31,343 nucleotides of DNA, taken from contig CAJUMH010000002.1 in NCBI GenBank assembly GCA_910587145.1, forward strand, positions 103,194 through 134,536. The letters run 5' to 3'. This document shows positions 24,235 to 31,343 of the stretch, one piece after another. The notes below the pieces were generated by a model that worked only from the letters and a program-made list of their open reading frames with translations, did no database searches and had not been told where the DNA came from. Source of the stretch: an uncultured Ruthenibacterium sp. (GTDB taxonomy: Bacteria > Bacillota > Clostridia > Oscillospirales > Ruminococcaceae). Made by a program: the position numbers and the translations under genes. Numbering within the stretch: position 1 is the first letter of the stretch; every line of letters begins with the position of its first letter.

Positions 24235-25290
24235 TTATTCAAAAACCACGCAGGTCATGGATTGGTTGATGAAGCGGTTGTTGTAGTGTTCGCCATATCC
24301 CACAAAACCGGCGTGGCTGCCCAGCGCCGTCATCTCCCGCAGATAGGTGCCCATATAGCCGTGCTCGGAAAACAGCTTGTAGCGGAACAGACAGTTTACC
24401 GAGAAAACCGCCGAGCGGCGGGGAAAATCCCCGAGGATCTGCCGGATGGTGTTCTGGTTGATGGCCTTGTAATCTCCCAGCTCCAGCAGGATGAGAATGT
24501 CTGAATCGTTCACCTGCCGGTAACAGGCCAGAGCGTTGCCGTCCACCTCTTTGATGGAGATGATGCAGATGTCGTCTCCGTTCACCTTCCCAAAGGGGTT
24601 TTGGAAGGTGCGGGTGAGGATCTCTTCGTCCGTTACATGCAGAATGCTCTGATATACCTGCTTTGCGGGCCGGCCGTTCAGCGAGCCCAGAATATATTTG
24701 GCGCGGTCGGTGTCGGAGGCGACAAAGCGGTAATCGCCCATCGGGTGATAGATGTTCTCCTTGTAGGTTTTTACGCGGCCGTTCAGATTTCGAACTATGG
24801 CATAGGCTACGGCGTCCTCATAGATGCGGCCGTTTGCCGAAACCTTTCCCTGATCGCCCGTTCCGCCCACGAGCGGAATGCTCCGTTTGCTCAAAACGGT
24901 GTTTAATGTGGTAAGTACGCAGGCGTCGTTTCCGGCGCAAAAATCGATGCATACGGTGTCCCGGCCGGAGCCGTGCACGGTTTGCACATCCTGCTCCAGC
25001 CGCCGGATATATTTTACCGGCATGGTGGAAACATGCTCCAGCACATTGGCGGCAACGCTGACACCGCCGGAAAAGGCGATAACGCCAACACCGTTTTCCG
25101 CTACGCTGAGCTGGTAGCTCATGCCAACGCACCCGATGCTGGGAACACCCGGATACAGATGTTCCAGCGCCGCTACATGCGCTTCAAACTGTTTTGCATT
25201 TGAAAACAGCATGATCAGCTGAGGATCGTTTAGCCCGTGTACGGCTTCCTCCAAATTGCCGCGCGGGCTCATTCCGTAAAACTGCTTCAT
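24235..25290 (-). CDS. FIST-domain sensory protein
   Basis: A 351-residue protein with the FIST N-terminal and C-terminal domain layout, a sensory module proposed to bind small ligands such as amino acids. Visible features include PGVPSIGCVGMSYQLS and GVGVIAFSGGV in the first half, PLVGGTGDQGKVS in the middle, and the C-terminal HAGFVGYGEHYNNRFINQS. No signal peptide or membrane helix is present. The ribosome site is AGGAGG. It forms a two-gene operon with the soluble chemoreceptor. In other bacteria FIST domains often occur fused to or beside signalling outputs, so a split cytoplasmic receptor is likely. Confidence 0.85.
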   Translation of the reverse strand: MKQFYGMSPRGNLEEAVHGLNDPQLIMLFSNAKQFEAHVAALEHLYPGVPSIGCVGMSYQLSVAENGVGVIAFSGGVSVAANVLEHVSTMPVKYIRRLEQDVQTVHGSGRDTVCIDFCAGNDACVLTTLNTVLSKRSIPLVGGTGDQGKVSANGRIYEDAVAYAIVRNLNGRVKTYKENIYHPMGDYRFVASDTDRAKYILGSLNGRPAKQVYQSILHVTDEEILTRTFQNPFGKVNGDDICIISIKEVDGNALACYRQVNDSDILILLELGDYKAINQNTIRQILGDFPRRSAVFSVNCLFRYKLFSEHGYMGTYLREMTALGSHAGFVGYGEHYNNRFINQSMTCVVFE

Positions 25291-25440
25291 GATCGTTTTC
25301 CTCCTGGTACTACAAAATAGAGCGGTGACCCTGCCGGCCCCTGGCAGAGCGCCCGATCTGTTTTTGAATGCTGTTCCGGCGCCAAAAAAGCCGGAGACGC
25401 AGATGTAAACGCCGTTTCGGCAAAAATACCCGCGGATGCA

Positions 25441-25539
25441 CGCCGCCGCTTACGCATACATGTATGCGAGCTGTACGCGCCGGGCAGCAAAAATATGCTC
25501 CGGCGCGCTCTTGCGCCGCCGCTTACACATATGTATGCG
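25441..25539. repeat. Duplicated 26-28-bp segment spanning the 3' end of the uracil-DNA glycosylase gene
   Basis: CGCCGCCGCTTAC followed by a CATA...TGTATGCG palindrome occurs at 25441-25468 and again at 25514-25539 with a 2-base gap and one change. The downstream copy holds the perfect palindrome CGCATACATGTATGCG (25453-25468); the other includes the gene's stop codon. A GC hairpin and T-run between them could serve as the minus-strand terminator. Confidence 0.7.
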
Positions 25540-26092
25540 TGCACACCGCCTCGATCTTCTCGCGCACGGCCACAAAATCGGCATAGCTGAGCGGCTTGTT
25601 TGAGGGGCTGCGCAGCAAAGCGGCGGGGTGCAGGGTGGCGGTAAAAAAGATACCGTCCTTTTCCACCCACTGGCCATGCTCACGCATGACGCTGAAATCC
25701 GGGCGGATGAGCCGCTGCGCGGCAATACGCCCAAGGCACAGTACGATCTTGGGGCGGATAATGCGGAATTGCTCGCGCAGATAAGGGATGCACGCATCCC
25801 ATTCGCTGGGCTGAGGATCGCGGTTTTCGGGCGGACGGCATTTTACGATATTGGTGATGAATACATTTTTATCACGGCTCAGGTGAATGGCGCGCAAATA
25901 CTGATCGAGCAGCTGGCCGCTGCGGCCCACAAACGGCAGGCCCTGCTCATCTTCGTTGCGGCCCGGCGCCTCGCCGATTACCATTACCTCGGCCTGCGGA
26001 TCGCCCATACCGAACACAACATTTGTGCGCGATTCGCACAGCCCGCATTTGCGGCAGGCGAGGCACGTCTGCTTCAGCTGTTCAAATTCCAT
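25523..26092 (-). CDS. Type-4 (family 4) uracil-DNA glycosylase, iron-sulfur
   Basis: A 189-residue DNA-repair enzyme that removes uracil from DNA. The 4Fe-4S ligands are probably C13, C16, C85 and C101 (further cysteines at 10 and 19). Motif 1 is GEAPGRNED at 40-48, and the C-terminal motif is HPAALLR with H155. The last residues (HTYV) lie in a duplicated DNA segment, so the exact C-terminus may have shifted recently. It is transcribed divergently from pduL from a near-consensus promoter. The preceding phage T4-like name 'SPO1 polymerase-related' used for this family in some annotations refers to the same fold. Confidence 0.93.
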   Translation of the reverse strand: MEFEQLKQTCLACRKCGLCESRTNVVFGMGDPQAEVMVIGEAPGRNEDEQGLPFVGRSGQLLDQYLRAIHLSRDKNVFITNIVKCRPPENRDPQPSEWDACIPYLREQFRIIRPKIVLCLGRIAAQRLIRPDFSVMREHGQWVEKDGIFFTATLHPAALLRSPSNKPLSYADFVAVREKIEAVCTHTYV

Positions 26093-26183
26093 TCCGATCC
26101 CTTTCCGGCATTTGGCGCCGCGCGCAACGGGACACGCCGCATGTGAAAATTTCTTGCGGAAATTCTACTTCCCAGCGTCCCAT

Positions 26184-26213
26184 ATTATAGCATATTTCTC
26201 TTGCGAATTTCAA
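26184..26213 (-). promoter_or_regulatory. Promoter of the uracil-DNA glycosylase gene
   Basis: On the minus strand, TTGAAA (26208-26213), an 18-base spacer and TATAAT (26184-26189) preceded by TGC as an extended -10. It overlaps the pduL promoter in the opposite direction, so the two may compete. Confidence 0.8.
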
Positions 26214-26229
26214 CTAATATTGTTACAAT
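26201..26229 (+). promoter_or_regulatory. Promoter of pduL
   Basis: TTGCGA (26201-26206), a 17-base spacer and TACAAT (26224-26229), about 55 bases before the start codon. Confidence 0.7.
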
Positions 26230-26285
26230 AATAAAAAGGGAACCGGGAAAACTCGGATCCGGATAGAATTTAGGGGGAGATTCCA

Positions 26286-26849
26286 ATGAAAATTCTGGTA
26301 GAAACTTCTGCGCGCCATGTACATGTTACCGAGGCCGATCTGCAAACGCTCTTCGGCGCGGGCTATCAGCTCACCGTAAAAAAGGAACTGTCGCAGCCGG
26401 GGCAGTATGCCAGCAACGAGCGCGTGACGGTGGTGGGCCCGAAGAAGGAGCTGGCCAACGTTTCCATCCTTGGCCCGTGCCGCAATGCCACGCAGGTGGA
26501 GCTGAGCGCGACGGACGCCCGTTCCATCGGCATCAACGCGCCGGTGCGCGAATCCGGCGACATTGCTGGTTCCGCCGGCTGCAAGCTTGTGGGCCCCGCC
26601 GGCGAGGTGGAAATTGCCGAGGGCGTGATCGTGGCAAAGCGCCATGTCCACATGACGCCGGAGGATGCGGCCGAGGCGGGCGTGGCCGATAAGGAGATCG
26701 TGAAGGTGGCCGTGGAGACGAACGGCCGCAGCCTTGTGTTCGGAGACGTTGTCATCCGTGTGAGCGATAAATTCTCTACCGCAATGCACATCGACACCGA
26801 CGAGAGCAACGCGGCTGGCGGCCCCACCGGCGGCGAGATTGTGAAATAA
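26286..26849 (+). CDS. pduL: Phosphate acyltransferase PduL (phosphotransacylase)
   Basis: A 187-residue PduL-type phosphotransacylase, which interconverts acyl-CoA and acyl-phosphate (acetyl or propionyl). The two repeated beta-barrel halves each carry the zinc-binding RHVH motif: H11/H13 in SARHVHV and H120/H122 in KRHVHMTPED. It starts at the first RHVH segment without the N-terminal extension that targets microcompartment PduL proteins, and no shell protein or acyl-CoA-forming dehydrogenase gene lies nearby. It therefore probably serves general acetate/ATP metabolism in place of Pta (inference). The start has TAGGGGGAG upstream. Confidence 0.95.
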   Translation: MKILVETSARHVHVTEADLQTLFGAGYQLTVKKELSQPGQYASNERVTVVGPKKELANVSILGPCRNATQVELSATDARSIGINAPVRESGDIAGSAGCKLVGPAGEVEIAEGVIVAKRHVHMTPEDAAEAGVADKEIVKVAVETNGRSLVFGDVVIRVSDKFSTAMHIDTDESNAAGGPTGGEIVK

Positions 26850-26883
26850 CGATCGCCTCACGCAGCGCCCTGCAAAAAAGAAG

Positions 26884-26961
26884 GCCCCCGGGTACGGCAC
26901 ATTGAACCGCTCTCTGTCCTTTTGACGGGGAGCGGTTCGGCAGCCGCATCCGGGGGCTTTT
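26884..26961 (+). terminator. Branched terminator downstream of pduL
   Basis: An outer 8-bp stem (GCCCCCGG with CCGGGGGC) encloses an inner 9-bp stem (GAACCGCTC with GAGCGGTTC), followed by TTTT. The rest of the roughly 440-base gap to the convergent GntR gene shows only GC-rich low-complexity sequence and the minus-strand hairpin at 27211-27252; I see no convincing gene in it. Confidence 0.75.
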
Positions 26962-27210
26962 GCGCACGATCCAAAATACCCTTTCCAGCAGGCGGTGCCT
27001 GCACATCACAAAAGAAGTCGGTTTGTGTTTTATACGCCGGGGCATTGCCGGGAGCATCCGCACGGGGAACGGTGAAAGCGGGCGTTTTGCCTCACAAAGG
27101 GCATACGGGCCCAACGGCAAGCAACAAAGGGCCCGCAACGGCGGCGGTAACGGCAAAGCCGCCCCACCGCATGCAAAACAGCGGAAGCGGCGTTAGACCT
27201 GCGGGCAGCG

Positions 27211-27252
27211 GCGCGAAAAGCGCCGCGAGCAGCGCGGCGGTGCTTTTCGCGC
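27211..27252 (-). terminator. Hairpin downstream of the GntR regulator gene
   Basis: A 17-bp inverted repeat (27211-27227 with 27233-27252, three-base bulge) with AAAA/TTTT inside the arms, 40-80 bases after the GntR stop on the minus strand. Confidence 0.6.
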
Positions 27253-27291
27253 AGAAAGGAAAAGGGGAACAATGCCCCGTGCAGGGCATGC

Positions 27292-28011
27292 CTATGCCCC
27301 GTGGGTAATGTCATAGATCTGGTGCGCGCCGTCAATGGCTTCGCCCAGATACGCGTCGATCCATGCCGCGGCGGCTCTTTTATCCCGCGCCTGCAGATGG
27401 GTGTACAGCCGCTCGGTGCTGTGCAGCAGCGCCTGTGTGCCGTACAGGCGGCAGAAGCGGATCCACAGCGTGATCACGGGCGGTTTGAACGAATAGTAGA
27501 TGAGGGGCAGAATATTGTTGCCTCCGATGAAGGCCAGTGTGTGCTGGAACAGAAAAGCGGCCTCGGCAGCCTCGGCGGGCGTTTTGCACCGCGCCAGAGC
27601 GCTTACGGTTTCGCCCAGCGCCGCCATATCGTCCTCGGAGGCGTGGTCGATCGCGCTTTCGACAGCCAGGTGCTCCAGCGCCCGGCGCACCTCTAAAATG
27701 GAGCGGATCTCGCGCTTGCCCAGCACGCCGCCACGATACTCCATAATGGCAACCAGCGTGCCAAGGTTGCCTTTGCGGCGATAATCCGCCACGCGCACGC
27801 CCTGCCGGGGCTGCACCTCCAAAAAGCCCTGTTTTGCCAGCTCGGCAAGGCCGCTGTTTACCACCGCGCGGCTCACCTGCATGCGTTCGGCCAGCTCGCG
27901 CTCGGGGGGCAGCTGCGCGCCAACAGGCAGCTCGCCCGAAAGGATCATTCCCTGCAGTTGGCTGACGAAAAGAGATTTCAGGCTGGGTGCGGAGATGCGG
28001 GCAAATTCCAT
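27292..28011 (-). CDS. GntR family transcriptional regulator, FadR subfamily
   Basis: A 239-residue regulator with a winged helix-turn-helix (about 12-76; PPERELAERMQVSRAVVNSG then LAELAKQGFLEVQPRQGVRV) and an alpha-helical C-terminal effector domain of the FCD kind, which usually binds a carboxylate ligand with metal. The ribosome site is GAGGTGG. A sequence fitting the FadR-subfamily operator consensus TNGTNNNACNA lies between its promoter and start codon, so autorepression is likely. It is divergent from the DUF5692-like membrane protein gene and may also control that gene. Confidence 0.93.
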   Translation of the reverse strand: MEFARISAPSLKSLFVSQLQGMILSGELPVGAQLPPERELAERMQVSRAVVNSGLAELAKQGFLEVQPRQGVRVADYRRKGNLGTLVAIMEYRGGVLGKREIRSILEVRRALEHLAVESAIDHASEDDMAALGETVSALARCKTPAEAAEAAFLFQHTLAFIGGNNILPLIYYSFKPPVITLWIRFCRLYGTQALLHSTERLYTHLQARDKRAAAAWIDAYLGEAIDGAHQIYDITHGA

Positions 28012-28032
28012 AAAATACCACCTCGTTGCCTT

Positions 28033-28043
28033 TGGTTATACCA
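28033..28043. promoter_or_regulatory. Candidate GntR/FadR-type operator
   Basis: TGGTTATACCA matches TNGTNNNACNA perfectly and lies just downstream of the predicted GntR transcription start. A near match, TGGTACAGCCA, occurs at 28188-28198 in the leader of the divergent gene. Confidence 0.6.
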
Positions 28044-28057
28044 GATACCACAAGGGC

Positions 28058-28086
28058 ATTCTATCATGCGTTTTGTCAAAAAGCAA
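28058..28086 (-). promoter_or_regulatory. Promoter of the GntR regulator gene
   Basis: On the minus strand, TTGCTT (28081-28086), a 17-base spacer and TAGAAT (28058-28063) with TGA before it as an extended -10. Confidence 0.7.
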
Positions 28087-28126
28087 GCCCTGATTTTCGG
28101 CTGTTTTACGAAAAAAGAATCTGATA

Positions 28127-28155
28127 TTGACAGCGTTTGCATCCTATGCTAAAAT
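28127..28155 (+). promoter_or_regulatory. Promoter of the DUF5692-like membrane protein gene
   Basis: A consensus TTGACA (28127-28132), a 17-base spacer and TAAAAT (28150-28155) preceded by TGC. Transcription should begin near 28162, giving an unusually long leader of about 290 bases before the start codon at 28451. Confidence 0.82.
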
Positions 28156-28288
28156 AGGAGCGAAATTATGAACAAACCGTGACGTCCTGGTACAGCCAGA
28201 GCCCATACTGCGCAGTGCGCGCGCGGCGCGCCGCAAGAAAACTTTGCGAGCCTGCCTGCAAAAATACCGGCCGGCGCATTTTGCTTTG

Positions 28289-28395
28289 CGGCATTTCTTT
28301 GAACTGTTTTCGGCATTTCCTCGAACTGCTTTTTGGCGTTTTGGGGCTTTTTCTGCGGCATTTCCCCGGCTTTTGGCCTGCGGCATTTCCCCGGC
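28289..28395. repeat. About five tandem 22-25-bp units in the leader of the DUF5692-like gene
   Basis: CGGCATTTC starts units at 28289, 28311, 28356 and 28381, and a degenerate unit (TGGCGTTTT) fills 28334-28355. The first two share GAACTG further on; the last two share CCCCGGC. All lie inside the predicted untranslated leader. Confidence 0.8.
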
Positions 28396-28450
28396 CAGGC
28401 TCCGGGTAAAGGCAATCCATGATTTTCTATCGGAAAGTGAGGCAATCGCA

Positions 28451-29488
28451 ATGTTATTCCAAATCTACGGCGAAAACGCGGGCTTCCAGCTTTTGGGCTG
28501 GCTTCTGGTGTTTTTGGGGCTGATCCTCTGCAACGAGATCGCCCGCCGCAGTAAAAAGGGCGGCATCTTTTTCTTCCTGGTGCTGCCTGCGGCGCTGACG
28601 GTGTATTTCATCTCCATTTATGTGGGCGCGGCTATGGGCGCGCAGTGGGCACTGAACAACGACACCTATGTTTACATGAACAGCTGGTTCCACTATGCGA
28701 AGCTGTATGCCGCCACGGCGGGCTGCATCGGCTTTATGATGCTCAAATACAAGTGGAGCATTGGCAAAACCGAGTGGTTCAAGGTTTTTCCGTTCGTGAT
28801 CGTGGCCATCAATATCATGATCGCCGTGTGCAGCGATTTTGAATCCGCCATCAAGGGCGCGATCGCATTGGGCCAGCACGGCGACCGCTGGTGGCTTTCG
28901 AGCGAGAACGTCTGGCTGTACGGCGGCTGGTGGAACTGGCTGAACGGCATTGCCGGCATGATCAATATCCTGTGCATGACGGGCTGGTGGGGCATTTACA
29001 GCTCCAAAAAGCGCGACGATATGCTGTGGCCGGATATGATCTGGCTGTATATCGTTGCCTATGACGTATGGAACTTCCAGTATACTTATCTGAACCTGCC
29101 CACCCACGCGTGGTATTGCGGCCTTGCGCTGCTGCTGGCCCCCACGGTTGCCGCTTCGCTGTGGAACAAGGGCGGCTGGATCCAGAACCGCGCCAACACG
29201 CTGGCCACCTGGTGCATGTTCGCGCAGGTGTTCCCGCTGTTCCAGGATCGCAGCGTCTTTACAACGCTGCCCGTGCTGTATGCCGACGGCTTTATGGATG
29301 CGGCCGTGCGCCCCACGCAGGTTAACCCTGTTGCGCAGGGCGTGCTTTCGGTGGTTTCGCTGGCGGTGAACGCGCTGGTGCTGGCCATTATTGTAAAGCG
29401 TTCCATCCAGCAGAAGAAGAACCCGTACAAGAACGAGATCTTTACGGATACAAAGGATTTCCGTTTGGCAATGGACCGCGCCGAGTAA
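28451..29488 (+). CDS. Polytopic membrane protein, DUF5692-like
   Basis: A 345-residue membrane protein that I recognise, with moderate certainty, as the DUF5692 family, whose function is unknown. It has around eight hydrophobic helices and is rich in Trp and Tyr (WWLSSENVWLYGGWWNWLNG, then YDVWNFQYTYLNLPTHAWY), with a basic C-terminus of about 40 residues in the cytoplasm. ATG 28451 follows GTGAGG. The frame stays open upstream through the leader repeats, but that part is repetitive and basic and would place an odd extension before the first helix, so it is excluded. The divergent FadR-type regulator suggests control by a carboxylate metabolite and hence a transport or membrane-enzyme role, which is inference. 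Confidence 0.85.
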   Translation: MLFQIYGENAGFQLLGWLLVFLGLILCNEIARRSKKGGIFFFLVLPAALTVYFISIYVGAAMGAQWALNNDTYVYMNSWFHYAKLYAATAGCIGFMMLKYKWSIGKTEWFKVFPFVIVAINIMIAVCSDFESAIKGAIALGQHGDRWWLSSENVWLYGGWWNWLNGIAGMINILCMTGWWGIYSSKKRDDMLWPDMIWLYIVAYDVWNFQYTYLNLPTHAWYCGLALLLAPTVAASLWNKGGWIQNRANTLATWCMFAQVFPLFQDRSVFTTLPVLYADGFMDAAVRPTQVNPVAQGVLSVVSLAVNALVLAIIVKRSIQQKKNPYKNEIFTDTKDFRLAMDRAE

Positions 29489-29527
29489 GGCCGGGCCCGG
29501 CGGCGCACCCGCGCCAAAAATGAAAAC

Positions 29528-29567
29528 AAACGCCCGGGCGGGGGTTTCCCCGCCCGGGCGTTTATTA
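29528..29567. terminator. Bidirectional terminator between the DUF5692-like gene and pyrG
   Basis: A perfect 16-bp inverted repeat (29528-29543 with 29548-29563) around a 4-base loop, with AAA and TTT at the ends. It abuts the pyrG stop codon at 29565-29567 and serves two convergent genes. Confidence 0.85.
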
Positions 29568-31181
29568 AAGCCCGGCTTTGCTCTTGTCATGGGCGGCCGC
29601 CGCGGCAACAAAAGCGCAAAAGAGGGGATGGGCGCGGTTCGGGCGGCTTTTGAATTCGGGATGGTACTGCACGCCAACATAGAACGGGTGCGCCGGCAGC
29701 TCCATTGACTCTACCAGACGGCCGTCCGGCGAAAGGCCCGCAAAGCATACGCCCGCTTTTTGCAGCGCGGCGCGGTATTCGTTGTTTACCTCGTAGCGGT
29801 GGCGGTGGCGCTCGCAAACGCAGTCTTGCCCGTAAATGCGGTGCAGCAGCGTGCCGGGCCGGATGTGGCAGGGATACGCGCCCAGCCGCATGGTGCCGCC
29901 CTTGGGAAGATTTCCCTGCTGGTCGGGCATCAGATCGATCACGCAGCTTGCGCCGTCGGGAACAAACTCGCGGGAATGCGCGTCGGCAAGGCCGCACAGG
30001 CTGCGCGCGGCCTCGATCACCGCGATCTGCATACCAAGGCAGATGCCAAAATAGGGGATGCCCCGCTCCCGCGCGTACCGCGCCGCAAGCACCATGCCCT
30101 CGATGCCGCGCACGCCGAAGCCGCCGGGCAGGATGATGCCGTCCGCGCCGCCAAGGCGTGCGGCAAGGGTTTCAGGTGTCAGGCGCTCGGAATCCACCCA
30201 TTCGATTTTTACGACGGCATCGTTTGCGTAGCCCGCGTGGGCCAGCGCCTCCACAACAGAGAGGTACGCATCGTGCAGCTCTACATATTTGCCCACCAGT
30301 GCAATGCGTACGGTGCGGCCCAAATGGCCGATGCGCTCGCACAAAGCGCGCCATTCCCCAAGCTCCGGCTCTGCGGCGTGCAGCGAAATACGGCGGCACA
30401 CAAGGCTGTCCAGCTTTGCGTCATGCAGCATCAGCGGCGCCTGATACAAACTGTCCAGTGTACGGTTTTCGATTACACAGTCCGGCTCTACATTGCAAAA
30501 CGCGGCCAGCTTTTGCAAAATGCCGTCCTCCAGCGGGTCGTCGCAGCGCGCGACGATCACGTCCGGCATCAGGCCCATGCTCTGCAGCTCGCGCACGGAA
30601 TGCTGGGCGGGCTTTGTTTTGTGCTCGCCCGAGCATTTTAAGTACGGTACCAGCACCACATGCAGCAGCATGCAGTTTTCGCGCCCTGCCTCGCGGATGA
30701 TCTGGCGGACGGCCTCTAAAAACGGCTGGCCCTCGATATCGCCGATGGTGCCCCCGATCTCGGTGATCACGACATCGGCCTTGGTATAATCGGCCAGCCC
30801 GTAAATAAAGCGCTTGATCTCGCCCGTAACGTGGGGAATGGTCTGCACCGTGCGGCCCAGATACTCGCCCGCGCGCTCTTTGTGCAGCACCTCCCAGTAA
30901 ACGCGGCCGCTGGTAAGGTTCGACAGCCTGTTCAGATCTTCGTCGATGAAGCGCTCGTAATGGCCAAGATCCAGATCGGTTTCGACGCCGTCTTCGGTGA
31001 CAAATACCTCGCCGTGCTGGAAAGGGCTCATCGTGCCGGGATCAACGTTGATGTACGGATCCAGCTTTTGCGCCGCTACCTTCAGCCCGCGCGCCTTTAA
31101 AAGCCGCCCAAGGCTGGCGGCGGTGATGCCCTTTCCAAGGCCCGATACAACGCCGCCCGTTACAAAAATATGTTTTGCCAT
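29565..31181 (-). CDS. pyrG: CTP synthase
   Basis: A 538-residue CTP synthase, making CTP from UTP, ATP and glutamine. The synthetase domain starts HIFVTGGVVSGLGKG (P-loop residues 13-18) and contains KLDPYINVDPGTMSPFQHGE and EIGGTIGDIEG. The C-terminal class I glutamine amidotransferase has the nucleophile elbow YFGICLGMQ and the catalytic HPEF near the end. The start at 31181 (MAKHIF) has GAGAGGAG upstream; the open frame further upstream runs into the right-edge tandem repeat and is not coding. A leader attenuator, as in other Gram-positive pyrG genes, was not obvious. Confidence 0.98.
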   Translation of the reverse strand: MAKHIFVTGGVVSGLGKGITAASLGRLLKARGLKVAAQKLDPYINVDPGTMSPFQHGEVFVTEDGVETDLDLGHYERFIDEDLNRLSNLTSGRVYWEVLHKERAGEYLGRTVQTIPHVTGEIKRFIYGLADYTKADVVITEIGGTIGDIEGQPFLEAVRQIIREAGRENCMLLHVVLVPYLKCSGEHKTKPAQHSVRELQSMGLMPDVIVARCDDPLEDGILQKLAAFCNVEPDCVIENRTLDSLYQAPLMLHDAKLDSLVCRRISLHAAEPELGEWRALCERIGHLGRTVRIALVGKYVELHDAYLSVVEALAHAGYANDAVVKIEWVDSERLTPETLAARLGGADGIILPGGFGVRGIEGMVLAARYARERGIPYFGICLGMQIAVIEAARSLCGLADAHSREFVPDGASCVIDLMPDQQGNLPKGGTMRLGAYPCHIRPGTLLHRIYGQDCVCERHRHRYEVNNEYRAALQKAGVCFAGLSPDGRLVESMELPAHPFYVGVQYHPEFKSRPNRAHPLFCAFVAAAAAHDKSKAGL

Positions 31182-31265
31182 GATTTTTCGCTCCTCTCTG
31201 TGAAAGGCTGCCCCCAAAAGCGCCTTCCCGGGCAAAGGGGAAGTGCGCCTCTTTTTTGGAACGGT

Positions 31266-31343
31266 CGGGCGCCGCCGGAACCCACAGCCGGGCGCCGCCG
31301 GAACCCACAGCCGGGCGCCGCCGGAACCCACAGCCGGGCGCCG
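31266..31343. repeat. 23-bp tandem repeat at the right edge
   Basis: Three identical 23-base units begin at 31266, 31289 and 31312, and nine bases of a fourth reach the window end. Each starts CGGGCGCCGCCGG and ends ACCCACAGC. The array sits about 85 bases upstream of pyrG and is cut by the end of the sequence. Confidence 0.95.

Noticed and set aside
27092..27289. A 65-codon minus-strand frame with two hydrophobic stretches between pduL and the GntR gene
   Set aside because: It overlaps the GntR terminator hairpin, has no convincing ribosome site and matches no family I know; GC-rich sequence often yields hydrophobic chance frames. It could be a decayed membrane-protein fragment, but that is not supportable here.
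28289..28395. CRISPR-like array in the leader repeats
   Set aside because: Units are 22-25 bases with no unique spacers between conserved repeats, and no cas genes are present.
28244..28450. In-frame N-terminal extension of the DUF5692-like protein
   Set aside because: It is translated from the repeat-containing leader, is basic and repetitive, and ATG 28451 has a proper ribosome site and starts directly before the first membrane helix.
31266..31343. CRISPR array or coding repeat at the right edge
   Set aside because: Head-to-tail identical 23-bp units without spacers make it a simple tandem repeat; the open frame through it joins pyrG only as an implausible extension.

Overview
The window looks like a chromosomal segment of a GC-rich, anaerobic, gut-type Clostridia (Bacillota) bacterium. 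This is inferred from strong AGGAGG-type ribosome sites, sigma-A-like promoters, YesM/YesN-type two-component genes, a CUT1 sugar importer lacking its own ATPase, PduL, and a DUF5692-like membrane protein. No rRNA, tRNA, insertion sequence, phage gene or CRISPR array was recognised. Both ends lie in short tandem repeats (3-104 and 31266-31343), so the window may be a contig that broke at repeats.

Region 1 (155-5009) is a sugar/uronate block: two Gfo/Idh/MocA oxidoreductases, a TIM-barrel isomerase/epimerase and uronate isomerase uxaC. Region 2 (5426-11949) is a ribose-type ABC importer (lipoprotein, tandem ATPase, permease) followed by a beta-propeller lactonase-like protein and a cytoplasmic GH3 hydrolase. 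Together they suggest import of a glycoside or uronide, intracellular hydrolysis, oxidation, lactone opening and isomerisation.

Region 3 (12061-16172) is the most unusual part. It has its own promoter and encodes a YesN-type response regulator, a short YesM/LytS-type histidine kinase with almost no extracellular domain, and a protein collinear with RbsA-type tandem ABC ATPases in which both Walker A and Walker B motifs, the signatures and the switch positions are lost. The genes are translationally coupled. I propose that this pseudo-ATPase is the signal-input partner of the kinase.

Region 4 (16433-22692) is a maltodextrin-type operon: binding lipoprotein, two permeases, a LacI regulator and malQ. 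Its promoter carries a 30-bp dyad with two AACGTT cores, probably the LacI (or CcpA) target. Region 5 holds a RidA-family gene and, convergent to it, a FIST sensor plus membrane-free chemoreceptor pair. Region 6 holds a type-4 uracil-DNA glycosylase divergent from pduL, then a FadR-type GntR regulator divergent from a DUF5692-like membrane protein with a long repeat-containing leader. CTP synthase (pyrG) on the minus strand closes the window.
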